In this document: in pieces, positions 34,292-42,577 of the stretch
Position numbering within the stretch: position 1 is the stretch's first letter
How the letters are laid out: every line of letters begins with the position of its first letter
Assembly (NCBI RefSeq): GCF_014062345.1
Contig: NZ_JACGLS010000001.1
Location: forward strand, 620,001 to 684,000
Direction: 5' to 3'
From: Tenacibaculum pelagium
GTDB taxonomy: Bacteria > Bacteroidota > Bacteroidia > Flavobacteriales > Flavobacteriaceae
DNA: 64,000 nt
Position numbers and translations under genes: made by a program
Notes under the pieces: model-generated
What the model was told of the DNA's origin: nothing
The model's input: only the letters and a program-made list of their open reading frames with translations
Database searches by the model: none

Positions 34292-35956
34292 AACTCTTTT
34301 CAAATTCAATAAATCAATTGGGTTAATCCCCAAACCTTGAACGTTTTTTTGAGAAAAACGAATTACTTCGTCATAATACAAAGGAACAATAGGAGCTTCA
34401 TTGATGATTATACTATCCATTTGTTGATATAGTTTTTGACGTTTCAATAGGTCTATTTCTTTAATAGATAATTCATACAATTCATCAAACTTATCATTCT
34501 TAAAATGAGTGTAGTTCGGTCCGTTAGGAGTAAAGTTTTTACTGTAAAAAAGTGACACATAATTTTCAGCATCTGGGTAATCGGCAATCCAGCTTGCTCT
34601 AAAAATTGGTAATTTTCCGCTTGCTTTTCCTTGACGTAATGTTGATGGCGGAATAACATCTACCTTCGTTTCTAAACCTATATTTTGCAATTCCCTTTGA
34701 ATAAACTCGCATAAATCTAGATAATTACTATTGGTAGTAATCGTTATTTGTGGTGAAGTATCTCCTGTTTCTTTCTTATACTGATCTACAAGTTTTTTAG
34801 CCTTTTCTGGCTGGTAAGAATACCCTTTTTGATTATTAAACGATGGTAACCCTTTAGGTATAAATCCACTTGTTGCTGGTGTACCAATTCCGTTTCTAAG
34901 AAACTTAATCATCTTTTCACGATCAAACCCGTAATTAATTGCTTCTCGTATCAATTTAGATTTTGTTGATGTTTTCTCTTCTCCATCTAAATATATCCCT
35001 AAATATTCTGTATTTAAATAAGCTCCTGTTTGCATTGTAATCTTATCTACATACTTTTCTTTTAAGGTTCCATTGGTATTTAAAATATCATCTTTATAAG
35101 AAGCATCTAAACTTTTCATAAAATCAAGATTGCCTTGGATAAATTGCAAAAATTCACTTTGCTTATCTGGTAAAAAAGTAACTGCTACTGCTTCCAAGTA
35201 AGGCAATTGGTTTCCTTTAATATCTTTCTCATAAAAAAAAGGATTTTTACGCAATACCAGTTTCGTATTTTCTACCCATAACTTGAATTGAAAAGGTCCT
35301 GTACCAATTGGATTAGCTCTAAATGTATTTCCGAAATAATCAACTGCTTCTTTTGGAACTACTGAACAATACTTCATTGCAAGTAACCCTAAAAAAGGTG
35401 GAAACGGTTGTTTTAAATTAATTGTAAAAACTGAATCATTTTCTGCTTTAAAATCTTTTACATTTTGCAAAACCCAACCTCCAGGAGAAGCTACGTTTTT
35501 GTCTAATAATCTATTAAAAGAGTATTCAAAATCATTTGCACTTACTTTTCTTGTAGAATCCTTTCCAAATAAGCCATGCTTATGAAACTGCACATCATTT
35601 CTTAAAATAAACTGATACGTTTTTCCATCTTCCGAAATATCCCAACTTTTAGCAATATCAGGTTGTACATTCAAACTATCATCTAATTGAACCAAACCGT
35701 TATATAATTGGTTAACTACCCAAATATTACGTTGATCTTTAGCAAAAGCAGGATCTAATGATGTAATATTAGAGTGCTCATTATATCGAAAAACTTCAGT
35801 TTTAGAAAACCTACTTTCTTTTTTAGCACAAGAAAAAACACTTACTAAAAGTATTAATAGTATTAGAAACTTATTTCTTCTTTCTCTTATTTTTATAATA
35901 GCTTTTATCTGCAATGTATATGATTTTAGACACTTCTGCATATACCGTTGAAGCAT
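34271..35956 (-). CDS. Peptide ABC transporter substrate-binding lipoprotein
   Basis: A 561-aa protein (from the longest start) of the OppA/DppA family (SBP_bac_5): SLDPAFAKDQRNIWVVNQLYNGLVQL, NDVQFHKHGLFG, GTGPFQFKLW and LREAINYGFDREKMIKFL are typical. The signal peptide is the NKFLILLILLVSVFSC stretch with a lipidated Cys at ~43, which makes the preceding ~25 residues implausibly long. Starts at 35941 (ATG) or 35911 (TTG) are alternatives; all overlap the upstream DUF4442 gene. It should bind oligopeptides, but no permease or ATPase is nearby. Confidence 0.88.
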   Translation of the reverse strand: MLQRYMQKCLKSYTLQIKAIIKIRERRNKFLILLILLVSVFSCAKKESRFSKTEVFRYNEHSNITSLDPAFAKDQRNIWVVNQLYNGLVQLDDSLNVQPDIAKSWDISEDGKTYQFILRNDVQFHKHGLFGKDSTRKVSANDFEYSFNRLLDKNVASPGGWVLQNVKDFKAENDSVFTINLKQPFPPFLGLLAMKYCSVVPKEAVDYFGNTFRANPIGTGPFQFKLWVENTKLVLRKNPFFYEKDIKGNQLPYLEAVAVTFLPDKQSEFLQFIQGNLDFMKSLDASYKDDILNTNGTLKEKYVDKITMQTGAYLNTEYLGIYLDGEEKTSTKSKLIREAINYGFDREKMIKFLRNGIGTPATSGFIPKGLPSFNNQKGYSYQPEKAKKLVDQYKKETGDTSPQITITTNSNYLDLCEFIQRELQNIGLETKVDVIPPSTLRQGKASGKLPIFRASWIADYPDAENYVSLFYSKNFTPNGPNYTHFKNDKFDELYELSIKEIDLLKRQKLYQQMDSIIINEAPIVPLYYDEVIRFSQKNVQGLGINPIDLLNLKRVKKETAY

Positions 35957-36383
35957 CTTTATTGGTAATTTTAATTTCCTTTTGTAAATCGATTTCTTTT
36001 TCTTCTTCTACTCTTTCTTTAATTTGTTGAATCTCATTTTCAGAAAAAACAAAATCTACATAAGAGTTTTCTTTAGCAGGCCTTTTAAATTTAATTTCAG
36101 CACTTTTATCCCATACAACATAATCATTTCCTAAAATATTCATTAATTGAATCATAAAAACAGGATCGGTTGCTGAAAACAAGCTGCCTCCAAAAATAGA
36201 ACCTACATAGTTCTTGTTTTTATAACTAATAGGAATCTTCACTCTAGCTTTTAACAAATCTTCTGACACTTCAACAATTCGTCCAGTAGACCTACGATAC
36301 ATCGGTGAAATATTAAATCCGTATTTAAAAATTGTGCTCTGTTTAAAAAACTTAGATAAGACTTTTGATATTGCTGCGTACAT
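35871..36383 (-). CDS. DUF4442 hotdog-fold protein
   Basis: A 170-aa protein of the DUF4442 family, second copy in the window. The hotdog strand-helix segment YVGSIFGGSLFSATDPVFMI and the strands AEIKFKRPAKENSYVDFVF are clear. A lysine-rich tail (YYKNKRKKK) closes it. Acyl-thioester binding is a family-level guess. Overlaps the start of the peptide-binding protein by up to 86 bases and follows the ABM gene with 7 bases. Confidence 0.8.
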   Translation of the reverse strand: MYAAISKVLSKFFKQSTIFKYGFNISPMYRRSTGRIVEVSEDLLKARVKIPISYKNKNYVGSIFGGSLFSATDPVFMIQLMNILGNDYVVWDKSAEIKFKRPAKENSYVDFVFSENEIQQIKERVEEEKEIDLQKEIKITNKDASTVYAEVSKIIYIADKSYYKNKRKKK

Positions 36384-36390
36384 TTACCTA

Positions 36391-36711
36391 TTACTTTTTC
36401 TCAAATCCATATTCACGTTCAACTTTACAGATTCTCACTTGGTATTTTTTATACCATGTAGCTCTCCCTTTTTCGCGAATCACCGTATGCTCTACATTAT
36501 TCTTCCAATTTATTATAGCTTCTAAACTGTTCCAATAAGAAACAGTTATTCCTATTTCTTCTCTTACCGATTCTATTCCTAAAAACCCTTCTTCCTCTTT
36601 GGCTAAAGTAACCATTTGTTGTGCTGACTCATTATAGCCTTCAGTTTCATCTGTAAATAAAGATGTGAAAATTACAGCATAATAGGGCAGTTTAAATTTA
36701 TCTGTTATCAT
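36391..36711 (-). CDS. ABM-domain (antibiotic biosynthesis monooxygenase-like) protein
   Basis: A 106-aa protein with a ferredoxin-like ABM fold: YYAVIFTSLFTDETEGYNES, EEEGFLGIESVREEIGITVSYW and the closing KYQVRICKVEREYGFEKK. Members include small oxygenases and heme-degrading proteins, but most are unassigned. No catalytic residue can be told here. The start overlaps the GNAT gene end by 4 bases. Confidence 0.85.
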   Translation of the reverse strand: MITDKFKLPYYAVIFTSLFTDETEGYNESAQQMVTLAKEEEGFLGIESVREEIGITVSYWNSLEAIINWKNNVEHTVIREKGRATWYKKYQVRICKVEREYGFEKK

Positions 36712-37214
36712 AAAATTAATTCGTATTTTGTTTCTGGTAAACCAATGTCTTCGCTCACAAATTTTTCGATTTCTTCAAAATTAAAACGCTTTAATATTTT
36801 AGCAGATGCTACATTCACGTCTACAACACAACCTATAATTTTCTCCATTCCGATTGATTTACAATAATCAATCAACCCTTCACATATTTCAGTAGCGTAT
36901 CCGTTTCCCCAAAATTGCTCTATAAAACGGTAACCGATTTCATCATTTCCTTCTTCATCTTTTATCAAAGCTACGGTCCCTACAAATACATTATCTTTCT
37001 TACGTTCAATGGTATAAATCCAAAAATCATTATCTGGATTATCATAACGTTTGATTAACTGCAATAAATCCTCTTCACTTTCTTTTAAGTTCTTTGGTTC
37101 GCCAGTAGCATATTTCAATACATTTGGGTTACTTTCTAATTCGTAAAAAGATTTTAAATCAGCTATTTGAAGCTTTCTAACTTGTAATCTTTTCGTTTCA
37201 AAAATCATTTTCAA
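36708..37214 (-). CDS. GNAT family N-acetyltransferase (RimJ/RimL-like)
   Basis: A 168-aa acetyltransferase of the RimJ/RimL type. N-terminal TKRLQVRKLQIADLKSFYEL, central NDEIGYRFIEQFWGNGYATEICEGLIDY with the acetyl-CoA binding Q-x-x-G-x-G/A variant, and C-terminal ASAKILKRFNFEEIEKFV. It acetylates an amino group on a protein or small molecule; the substrate is not known. First gene of a minus-strand set leading to the peptide-binding protein; divergent from mtaB. Confidence 0.92.
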   Translation of the reverse strand: MKMIFETKRLQVRKLQIADLKSFYELESNPNVLKYATGEPKNLKESEEDLLQLIKRYDNPDNDFWIYTIERKKDNVFVGTVALIKDEEGNDEIGYRFIEQFWGNGYATEICEGLIDYCKSIGMEKIIGCVVDVNVASAKILKRFNFEEIEKFVSEDIGLPETKYELIL

Positions 37215-37219
37215 TATTG

Positions 37220-37227
37220 TATTTTTG
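37220..37227 (+). promoter_or_regulatory. mtaB promoter -7 element
   Basis: TATTTTTG, exact match to TAnnTTTG, ending 20 bases before the mtaB ATG at 37248. TTTC at 37196-37199 may serve as a weak -33 element. Confidence 0.55.
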
Positions 37228-37247
37228 CAAACTATAAATGTACAGGA

Positions 37248-38582
37248 ATGAATGCAGATAAAAAAGTAGCTTTTTACACTTTAGGATGTAAATTAAATTT
37301 TTCTGAAACTTCTACCATTGCAAGGAATTTTGTGAATGAAGGTTTTGACCGTGTTGAGTTTGAAGAAAAAGCAGATGTATACGTAATCAATACATGTTCG
37401 GTGACCGATAATGCCGACAAGCGTTTTAAATCTATTGTAAAATCTGCTTTAAAGAAAAATGAAGAGGCTTTTGTTATTGGTGTTGGTTGTTATGCACAGT
37501 TGAAACCTGAAGAACTAGCTGCTGTTGATGGAGTGGATTTGGTATTAGGTGCTACCGAAAAATTTAATGTTACCAGTTATATAAACGACTTAACTAAAAA
37601 TGAAGTTGGTGAAGTGCATTCATGTGAAATTGAAGAAGCAGATTCTTATGTTGGCGCTTATTCTATTGGCGATCGTACCCGTGCTTTCTTAAAAGTACAA
37701 GATGGTTGTGATTATAAATGTACCTATTGCACTATTCCTTTAGCTCGTGGAATTTCTCGTTCTGACACTTTAGAAAATGTATTAAAAAATGCTAAAGAAA
37801 TTTCTGAAAAAGGAATTAAAGAAATTGTTTTAACCGGAGTTAATATTGGTGATTATGGTAAAGGAGAATTTGGCAATAAAAAACATGAACATACTTTTTT
37901 AGAGCTGGTAAAAGAGCTTGATAAAGTTGAAGGAATTCATCGTTTACGAATTTCGTCTATCGAGCCGAATTTATTAAAAGATGAAACTATAGATTTTGTT
38001 TCTAATTCTGAAACTTTTGTGCCTCATTTTCATATTCCACTGCAATCAGGTAGTGATGAATTACTAAAGAAAATGAAGCGTCGTTATTTAACAAAAACAT
38101 ATACTGATAGAGTTACAAAAATTAAAGAAGTAATGCCAAACGCTTGTATTGGTGTAGATGTTATTGTTGGTTTTCCAGGAGAAACGGATGAACTTTTCTT
38201 AGAAACCTACAACTACTTAAACGAAATGGACATTTCGTATTTACATGTTTTCACTTATTCTGAAAGACCAAACACCGAAGCTGTACATATGGATGGTGTG
38301 GTTCCTAAAAAAACACGTGCAAAACGTAGCAAAATGTTACGTGGATTATCAGTAAAAAAACGAAGAGCATTTTACGAAACTCAAATAGGAAATACTTTAA
38401 TGGTGCTGTTTGAAAGTGAAAACAAAGAAGGATATATCCATGGATTTACTCAAAACTATGTAAAAGTAAAAGCTCCTTGGAATCCTGAATTAGTAAACAC
38501 TTTACATACTGTTACTTTAACTGAAATTGATGAAGATGGATTAGTTCGTTTTGACTTTGTTAATACAGAAGTTATTGCTTAA
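37248..38582 (+). CDS. mtaB: tRNA t6A37 methylthiotransferase MtaB
   Basis: A 444-aa radical-SAM enzyme that adds a methylthio group to N6-threonylcarbamoyladenosine at tRNA position 37. The N-terminal domain has three Cys (LGCKLN, NTCSVT, GVGCYAQ) for one Fe-S cluster; the radical-SAM domain has CDYKCTYCTIP at ~residue 155; the C-terminal TRAM domain starts near ~385. The LGCKLN motif, instead of the GCQMN of MiaB, supports MtaB. Standing alone with its own promoter. Confidence 0.95.
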   Translation: MNADKKVAFYTLGCKLNFSETSTIARNFVNEGFDRVEFEEKADVYVINTCSVTDNADKRFKSIVKSALKKNEEAFVIGVGCYAQLKPEELAAVDGVDLVLGATEKFNVTSYINDLTKNEVGEVHSCEIEEADSYVGAYSIGDRTRAFLKVQDGCDYKCTYCTIPLARGISRSDTLENVLKNAKEISEKGIKEIVLTGVNIGDYGKGEFGNKKHEHTFLELVKELDKVEGIHRLRISSIEPNLLKDETIDFVSNSETFVPHFHIPLQSGSDELLKKMKRRYLTKTYTDRVTKIKEVMPNACIGVDVIVGFPGETDELFLETYNYLNEMDISYLHVFTYSERPNTEAVHMDGVVPKKTRAKRSKMLRGLSVKKRRAFYETQIGNTLMVLFESENKEGYIHGFTQNYVKVKAPWNPELVNTLHTVTLTEIDEDGLVRFDFVNTEVIA

Positions 38583-38617
38583 ATTGTCATAGCTATAAAA
38601 CCCATCAAAAAAATACT

Positions 38618-39358
38618 ATGAGATATTTACTATTATCTTTTTTTGCTTTAACACTAGCTTGCGCAGCTCCAAAAAAGGACAAAGAAAATACAACTACAGA
38701 AAAAGAGACTGTTATTGAAGTGGAAGAAAAAACTCCAGAAGTAGTTATCAATAATGAGTTAATTCTTGTTTTAAATAATCCAGAAAAAGTAGAAGATGTT
38801 AAAGCTTTAATTACAAATAGTGGTCTTGACTGGAACAAGTTAATTTTTGATCAAGATGATTTAAAAATTGCTTTAATCACAGTACCTAAAGAAAAAGTTG
38901 ATTTTTGGGTTAAGCGTCTTGGAGAATCTGGCACTTTCAAATCAGTAGAGAAAAATCAGATACTTACAATTAACAACATAAAAAAAGACTACGAAAACAG
39001 GTTGATTTCTATTAAAAAAACACCTTGTTTTGGTGATTGTGATGTTTATGATGTTTCTATAGATAAAGAAGGTAATGTTATTTACAACGGAATACAATAC
39101 GTTTTAAAAACAGGGAAGCACAAGTTTAAACTTACAGAAAAACAACTAAAAAAAATTAATGATATGCTATCTGAAAAAGATTTTTCAGAATTTAAAAAAG
39201 CATATGACGATCCTAGAATTACAGATTTACCAAGTACATTTATAACACATAACGGAAAACAAATTAAAATTCGTTTATGGAAAGACATTCCAGACGAGTT
39301 AATTAATGTACATGAATATATAGAGGGTATTTTATTAGATCAAAAATTCCTTGAGTAA
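38618..39358 (+). CDS. DUF6438 domain lipoprotein
   Basis: A 246-aa lipoprotein (signal ending LTLACA; lipidated Cys ~15). After a Glu/Thr/Lys-rich linker (~residues 18-42), residues ~45-110 are an unassigned small domain. Residues ~125-246 match the DUF6438 family: ISIKKTPCFGDCDVYDVSID with two conserved Cys, then GNVIYNGIQYVLKTGKH and SEKDFSEFKKAYDD. Function unknown. Coupled to the downstream hydrolase (1-base overlap). Confidence 0.78.
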   Translation: MRYLLLSFFALTLACAAPKKDKENTTTEKETVIEVEEKTPEVVINNELILVLNNPEKVEDVKALITNSGLDWNKLIFDQDDLKIALITVPKEKVDFWVKRLGESGTFKSVEKNQILTINNIKKDYENRLISIKKTPCFGDCDVYDVSIDKEGNVIYNGIQYVLKTGKHKFKLTEKQLKKINDMLSEKDFSEFKKAYDDPRITDLPSTFITHNGKQIKIRLWKDIPDELINVHEYIEGILLDQKFLE

Positions 39359-40029
39359 TGAAGAAAAAAACTACTCATGTGTATTTTGTTCCTGGTTTAG
39401 CCGCTAACACAAAAATATTTGAGTACATCTCTTTACCTGAAGAACATTTTGAACTTCATTTTTTAGATTGGTTATTACCAACATCTATAAATGAAAATAT
39501 TCAAAAATATGCACAAAGAATGTGTGCTAATATTCAGCATAAAAACCCTATCTTAGTTGGTGTTTCTTTTGGTGGTGTTATGGCACAAGAAATGAGTAAA
39601 CTTATTGATTGCAAAAAAGTAATTATCATTTCAAGTATAAAAACCAATAAAGAATTACCTAAACGCTTAAAAATAGCTCAATTAACTGGAGTTTATAAGC
39701 TTTTCCCCTCAAAAATAATAGCGAATATAGAAAGCTATGAACATTATTTCTTTAATGATTATTTAAAGAAAAGAGCTGAATTCTATAAACTGTACTTATC
39801 TATAAGAGATAAACAGTATTTACAATGGGCTATTTATAATGTATTGCATTGGCAACAAAAAGAACCGTTACCAAATGTAGTTCATATACATGGAAATAAA
39901 GATGAAGTTTTTCCTGTTAAACATATTAAAAAACATATTGAGGTAAAAAACGGAACGCATGTTATGATTTTAAATAAAGCAAAAACTATTTCTAAAATTT
40001 TAGAAAAGGAATGCTTTTTGAATGATTAA
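39358..40029 (+). CDS. Alpha/beta hydrolase
   Basis: A 223-aa alpha/beta-hydrolase fold protein. HVYFVPGLAANTKIFEY at the N terminus is the oxyanion-hole region, GVSFGGVMAQEMSK the nucleophile elbow (Ser ~93), and VHIHGNKDEVFPV with GTHVMIL hold the acid and His. No signal peptide. Substrate unknown. The start overlaps the stop of the DUF6438 gene. Confidence 0.85.
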   Translation: MKKKTTHVYFVPGLAANTKIFEYISLPEEHFELHFLDWLLPTSINENIQKYAQRMCANIQHKNPILVGVSFGGVMAQEMSKLIDCKKVIIISSIKTNKELPKRLKIAQLTGVYKLFPSKIIANIESYEHYFFNDYLKKRAEFYKLYLSIRDKQYLQWAIYNVLHWQQKEPLPNVVHIHGNKDEVFPVKHIKKHIEVKNGTHVMILNKAKTISKILEKECFLND

Positions 40030-40065
40030 CATTTTACGTAATCTCATCAAAAAAAATAAAAGAAA

Positions 40066-40968
40066 ATGAATAAATCAATACGCTTCTTATCTTTAACAAC
40101 AATTGTTTTTGTTGCTGTGTTATTTACCAATACTATTAGTCAATCTAACGAACCACAAATTAAAAACGTTGCCGAGAGCTACGAAATAAAAGCGGTTAAA
40201 ATTCCTAGTTATATGGAATTAGCAGGAGAACGTGTTCCGCTAGAAAGAGCAGACATTAAAGAACGTATGGACCGCGAATTATTAGTAAACACCTATTGGC
40301 AATCAAATGGTTTACTATTAATAAAAAGAGCAAACAAATTTTTCCCTATTATCGAACCTCTTTTAGAAAAGTATGGTTTACCGGACGATTTTAAATATTT
40401 ATGTGTTGCCGAAAGTGCACTAATAAATATACCGTCATCAAAAGGAGCGGCTGGTTATTGGCATTTTATGCCCGCTACTGGTCGTGAATACGGATTAGAA
40501 GTTAACAGAAATGTAGACGAACGTTATAATTTAGAAAAATCAACTAGAGTTGCTGCAGAATATTTAAAAAAAGCTAAAGAAAAATTAGGGTCTTGGACTC
40601 TGGCTGCTGCTGCTTATAATGCAGGTAATGGGAGAATATCTCAACGTATGAAACAACAACAAGTTGATGATTATTACGACTTACTTTTAAACACTGAAAC
40701 CGGAAGGTATGTATTTAGAATTTTGGCTTTAAAAGAAGTTATGTCTAACCCAAAAAAATATGGTTTTGTATATGATCAAGATGATCTGTATACTCATCCA
40801 ACAACTTACGATGTTAAGTTAGACACTGCAATTACTAACATAGCCAACTTTGCAAAACATTACGGAATAACTTATAAGGATTTAAAGTTGGTAAATCCAT
40901 GGTTAAGAGAAACCAAATTAAATAATAAAAGTAGGAAAGAATATACTATTAAAATCCCTATTCATTAA
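40066..40968 (+). CDS. Lytic transglycosylase (MltD-like, SLT domain)
   Basis: A 300-aa exported enzyme that cleaves peptidoglycan glycan strands. Signal peptide or anchor residues ~5-24. The SLT domain spans ~90-230: KYLCVAESALINIPSSKGAAGYW with the catalytic Glu in AESAL, MPATGREYGLEVNRNVDER and AAAYNAGNGRISQRM. The C-terminal ~50 residues (NIANFAKHYGITYKDLKLVN) resemble a LysM-type unit. It abuts the next small gene. Confidence 0.93.
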   Translation: MNKSIRFLSLTTIVFVAVLFTNTISQSNEPQIKNVAESYEIKAVKIPSYMELAGERVPLERADIKERMDRELLVNTYWQSNGLLLIKRANKFFPIIEPLLEKYGLPDDFKYLCVAESALINIPSSKGAAGYWHFMPATGREYGLEVNRNVDERYNLEKSTRVAAEYLKKAKEKLGSWTLAAAAYNAGNGRISQRMKQQQVDDYYDLLLNTETGRYVFRILALKEVMSNPKKYGFVYDQDDLYTHPTTYDVKLDTAITNIANFAKHYGITYKDLKLVNPWLRETKLNNKSRKEYTIKIPIH

Positions 40969-41180
40969 TGAAAAAAGCACTACCCTATATATACATAACT
41001 ATTGGTACTTTAATTATCGTTGGTACTTTTTTACAGTTTTTTAAAGATCATGAAAGCTACCGAATACTTTTTAATTTTAATACTGAAAACAAGTACATCT
41101 TTTTAATAGTTCGTGGGTTATTTGCTGGATGGTTTTTAGCAGATGGAATAAACAAGCTAAAACAAAATAAAGAGAATTAA
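40968..41180 (+). CDS. Small membrane protein
   Basis: A 70-aa protein with two hydrophobic helices (residues ~5-24 and ~42-58) separated by a polar loop, DHESYRILFNFNTENK. I do not recognise a family. Its ATG overlaps the transglycosylase stop, so it is coupled and may be an accessory to it. Ends in a bidirectional hairpin. Confidence 0.7.
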   Translation: MKKALPYIYITIGTLIIVGTFLQFFKDHESYRILFNFNTENKYIFLIVRGLFAGWFLADGINKLKQNKEN

Positions 41181-41199
41181 TTTACTTTAATTCTCTTTT
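41169..41199. terminator. Bidirectional terminator between convergent genes
   Basis: AAAGAGAATTAA (41169-41180) pairs perfectly with TTAATTCTCTTT (41187-41198) around a 6-base loop. It covers the stop codons of both the small membrane gene and the YwbE gene. Confidence 0.85.
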
Positions 41200-41387
41200 A
41201 TCTTTTTAACCCTTCCTACAATTCCTGACTCTAATTGCACTTTAATTCCGTGGGGGTGGTTTGATGATTTTGTAAGCAACCTACTTACAACACCAGAAGT
41301 AAGCTCTCCTGTTCTTTGATGATTTTTCTGAACAACTTCTACCTCACTACCTATGGTAACATCTTTTCTATTTCTACCGTCTTTCAT
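41187..41387 (-). CDS. YwbE family protein
   Basis: A 66-aa protein of the YwbE family, a small KOW-like beta-barrel. RKDVTIGSEVEVVQKNHQRTGELTSG is cut here to its key parts: VTIGSEVEVVQK, RTGELTSGVVSRLLT and NHPHGIKVQLESG. Cytoplasmic; function unknown, with nucleic-acid or ribosome association suspected from the fold. Stands alone. Confidence 0.88.
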   Translation of the reverse strand: MKDGRNRKDVTIGSEVEVVQKNHQRTGELTSGVVSRLLTKSSNHPHGIKVQLESGIVGRVKKIKEN

Positions 41388-41413
41388 TCTAAAATATTTA
41401 ATTCTTAAAAATA

Positions 41414-41442
41414 AGAAAGCCTATCAAAATTTGATAGGCTTC
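41414..41442 (-). terminator. Hairpin downstream of csp gene
   Basis: AGCCTATCAAA faces TTTGATAGGCT; on the minus strand this follows the csp stop by ~35 bases and is followed by TTTCTTATTTTT. Confidence 0.8.
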
Positions 41443-41475
41443 TCATTAAAAAGTTTACTCTGGTAATAATATATA

Positions 41476-41667
41476 TTATAATACTCTTACGTTAACAGCG
41501 TTTAATCCTTTTCTTCCTTCTTGTAACTCGAATTCAACTTCGTCGTTCTCACGAACTTCGTCGATTAATCCTGAAACATGTACGAAATGTTCTTTGTTTG
41601 ATCCTTCTTCTGTGATAAATCCAAATCCTTTTGATTCGTTGAAGAATTTTACAGTACCTTTATTCAT
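41476..41667 (-). CDS. Cold-shock protein
   Basis: A 63-aa CspA-family protein, a single-stranded nucleic acid chaperone. RNP1 is KGFGFI and RNP2 is HFVHVSG, in a five-strand OB fold starting NKGTVKFFNESKG. Length matches the short Bacteroidota form. The 5' leader is about 45 bases. Confidence 0.96.
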   Translation of the reverse strand: MNKGTVKFFNESKGFGFITEEGSNKEHFVHVSGLIDEVRENDEVEFELQEGRKGLNAVNVRVL

Positions 41668-41719
41668 TATAAAAAATTATATGTTGCTTGCTTAAGTGCC
41701 AACAACGTTTATTGAGTTG

Positions 41720-41727
41720 CAAATGTA
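41720..41727 (-). promoter_or_regulatory. csp promoter -7 element
   Basis: On the minus strand TACATTTG, an exact match to TAnnTTTG, 52 bases upstream of the csp ATG. A -33 TTTG is not evident at the usual distance. Confidence 0.5.
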
Positions 41728-41784
41728 ATGCCAAATTTTTTAATAATCGTTAAAACATTCATTTTCTTTCAATTAATTTATAAA

Positions 41785-41816
41785 AAAAGTCGATTTACTG
41801 TAGTAAACCGACTTTT
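41785..41816 (-). terminator. folE terminator
   Basis: A 15-base arm AAAAGTCGATTTACT pairs with AGTAAACCGACTTTT (one G-T pair) around a 2-base loop; on the minus strand it follows folE and has a T-run. Confidence 0.88.
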
Positions 41817-41840
41817 GATATTTTAAATGATTGACTATCA

Positions 41841-42533
41841 TTAATCAAAATCCGTATCCATTTTTAGGTAATCTAAAAACTCACGCTTTGTTTCTTTGTT
41901 TTTAAATTTCCCACCAAACTCTGCTGTTACTGTAGAACTCTCAATATCTTTAATTCCACGAGAATTAACACATAAATGCTTTGCATCGATAACACACGCT
42001 ACATCTTCAGTACCTAATGCTTCTTGCATTGCTTGTACAACTTGCATTGTTAAACGCTCTTGTACTTGTGGTCTTTTTGAAAAATACTCTACAATACGAT
42101 TCATTTTAGATAAACCGATTACTTTTCCGTTAGAAATATACGCTACGTGTGCACGACCAATAATTGGCAATAAATGATGCTCGCAGGTAGAATACACTAC
42201 AATATTCTTTTCAACCAACATTTCACCATAATTGTAATTATTATCGAATGTTGATGCCTTTGGCATATTTTTAGGATCTAACCCCATAAAAATTTCATTA
42301 ACAAAAGCTTTTGCAACACGCTTTGGTGTCCCTTGCATACTATCGTCTGTTAAATCCATTCCTAAAGTTTCTAAGATATCTTTTACGCTATCTTGAATCC
42401 TTTCTATTTTTTCTTTGTCAGAAATATCGAACGCGTCAGCACGTAATGGCGTTTTAGCCGATGTACCGATGTGGTTCTCTCCTATTTCCTCAGTTCTCTC
42501 GTCATTCATTTTGTTGCTGTTCACTTCAAACAT
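41841..42533 (-). CDS. folE: GTP cyclohydrolase I
   Basis: A 230-aa enzyme that opens GTP to 7,8-dihydroneopterin triphosphate, the first step of folate or queuosine-type synthesis. YSTCEHHLLPIIGRAHVAYI holds Cys and His zinc ligands, NRIVEYFSKRPQVQERLT and DAKHLCVNSRGIKD are also typical. The first ~40 residues are a variable extension. Transcribed toward csp. Confidence 0.97.
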   Translation of the reverse strand: MFEVNSNKMNDERTEEIGENHIGTSAKTPLRADAFDISDKEKIERIQDSVKDILETLGMDLTDDSMQGTPKRVAKAFVNEIFMGLDPKNMPKASTFDNNYNYGEMLVEKNIVVYSTCEHHLLPIIGRAHVAYISNGKVIGLSKMNRIVEYFSKRPQVQERLTMQVVQAMQEALGTEDVACVIDAKHLCVNSRGIKDIESSTVTAEFGGKFKNKETKREFLDYLKMDTDFD

Positions 42534-42553
42534 TTCTTTCTATTATTAGGGCG

Positions 42554-42561
42554 CAAATTTA
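42554..42561 (-). promoter_or_regulatory. folE promoter -7 element
   Basis: Minus-strand TAAATTTG followed by GCGCC, exact match to TAnnTTTG, 20 bases before the folE ATG and within the short gap to hisS. Confidence 0.55.
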
Positions 42562-42577
42562 CAACATTGCTGTTAAT

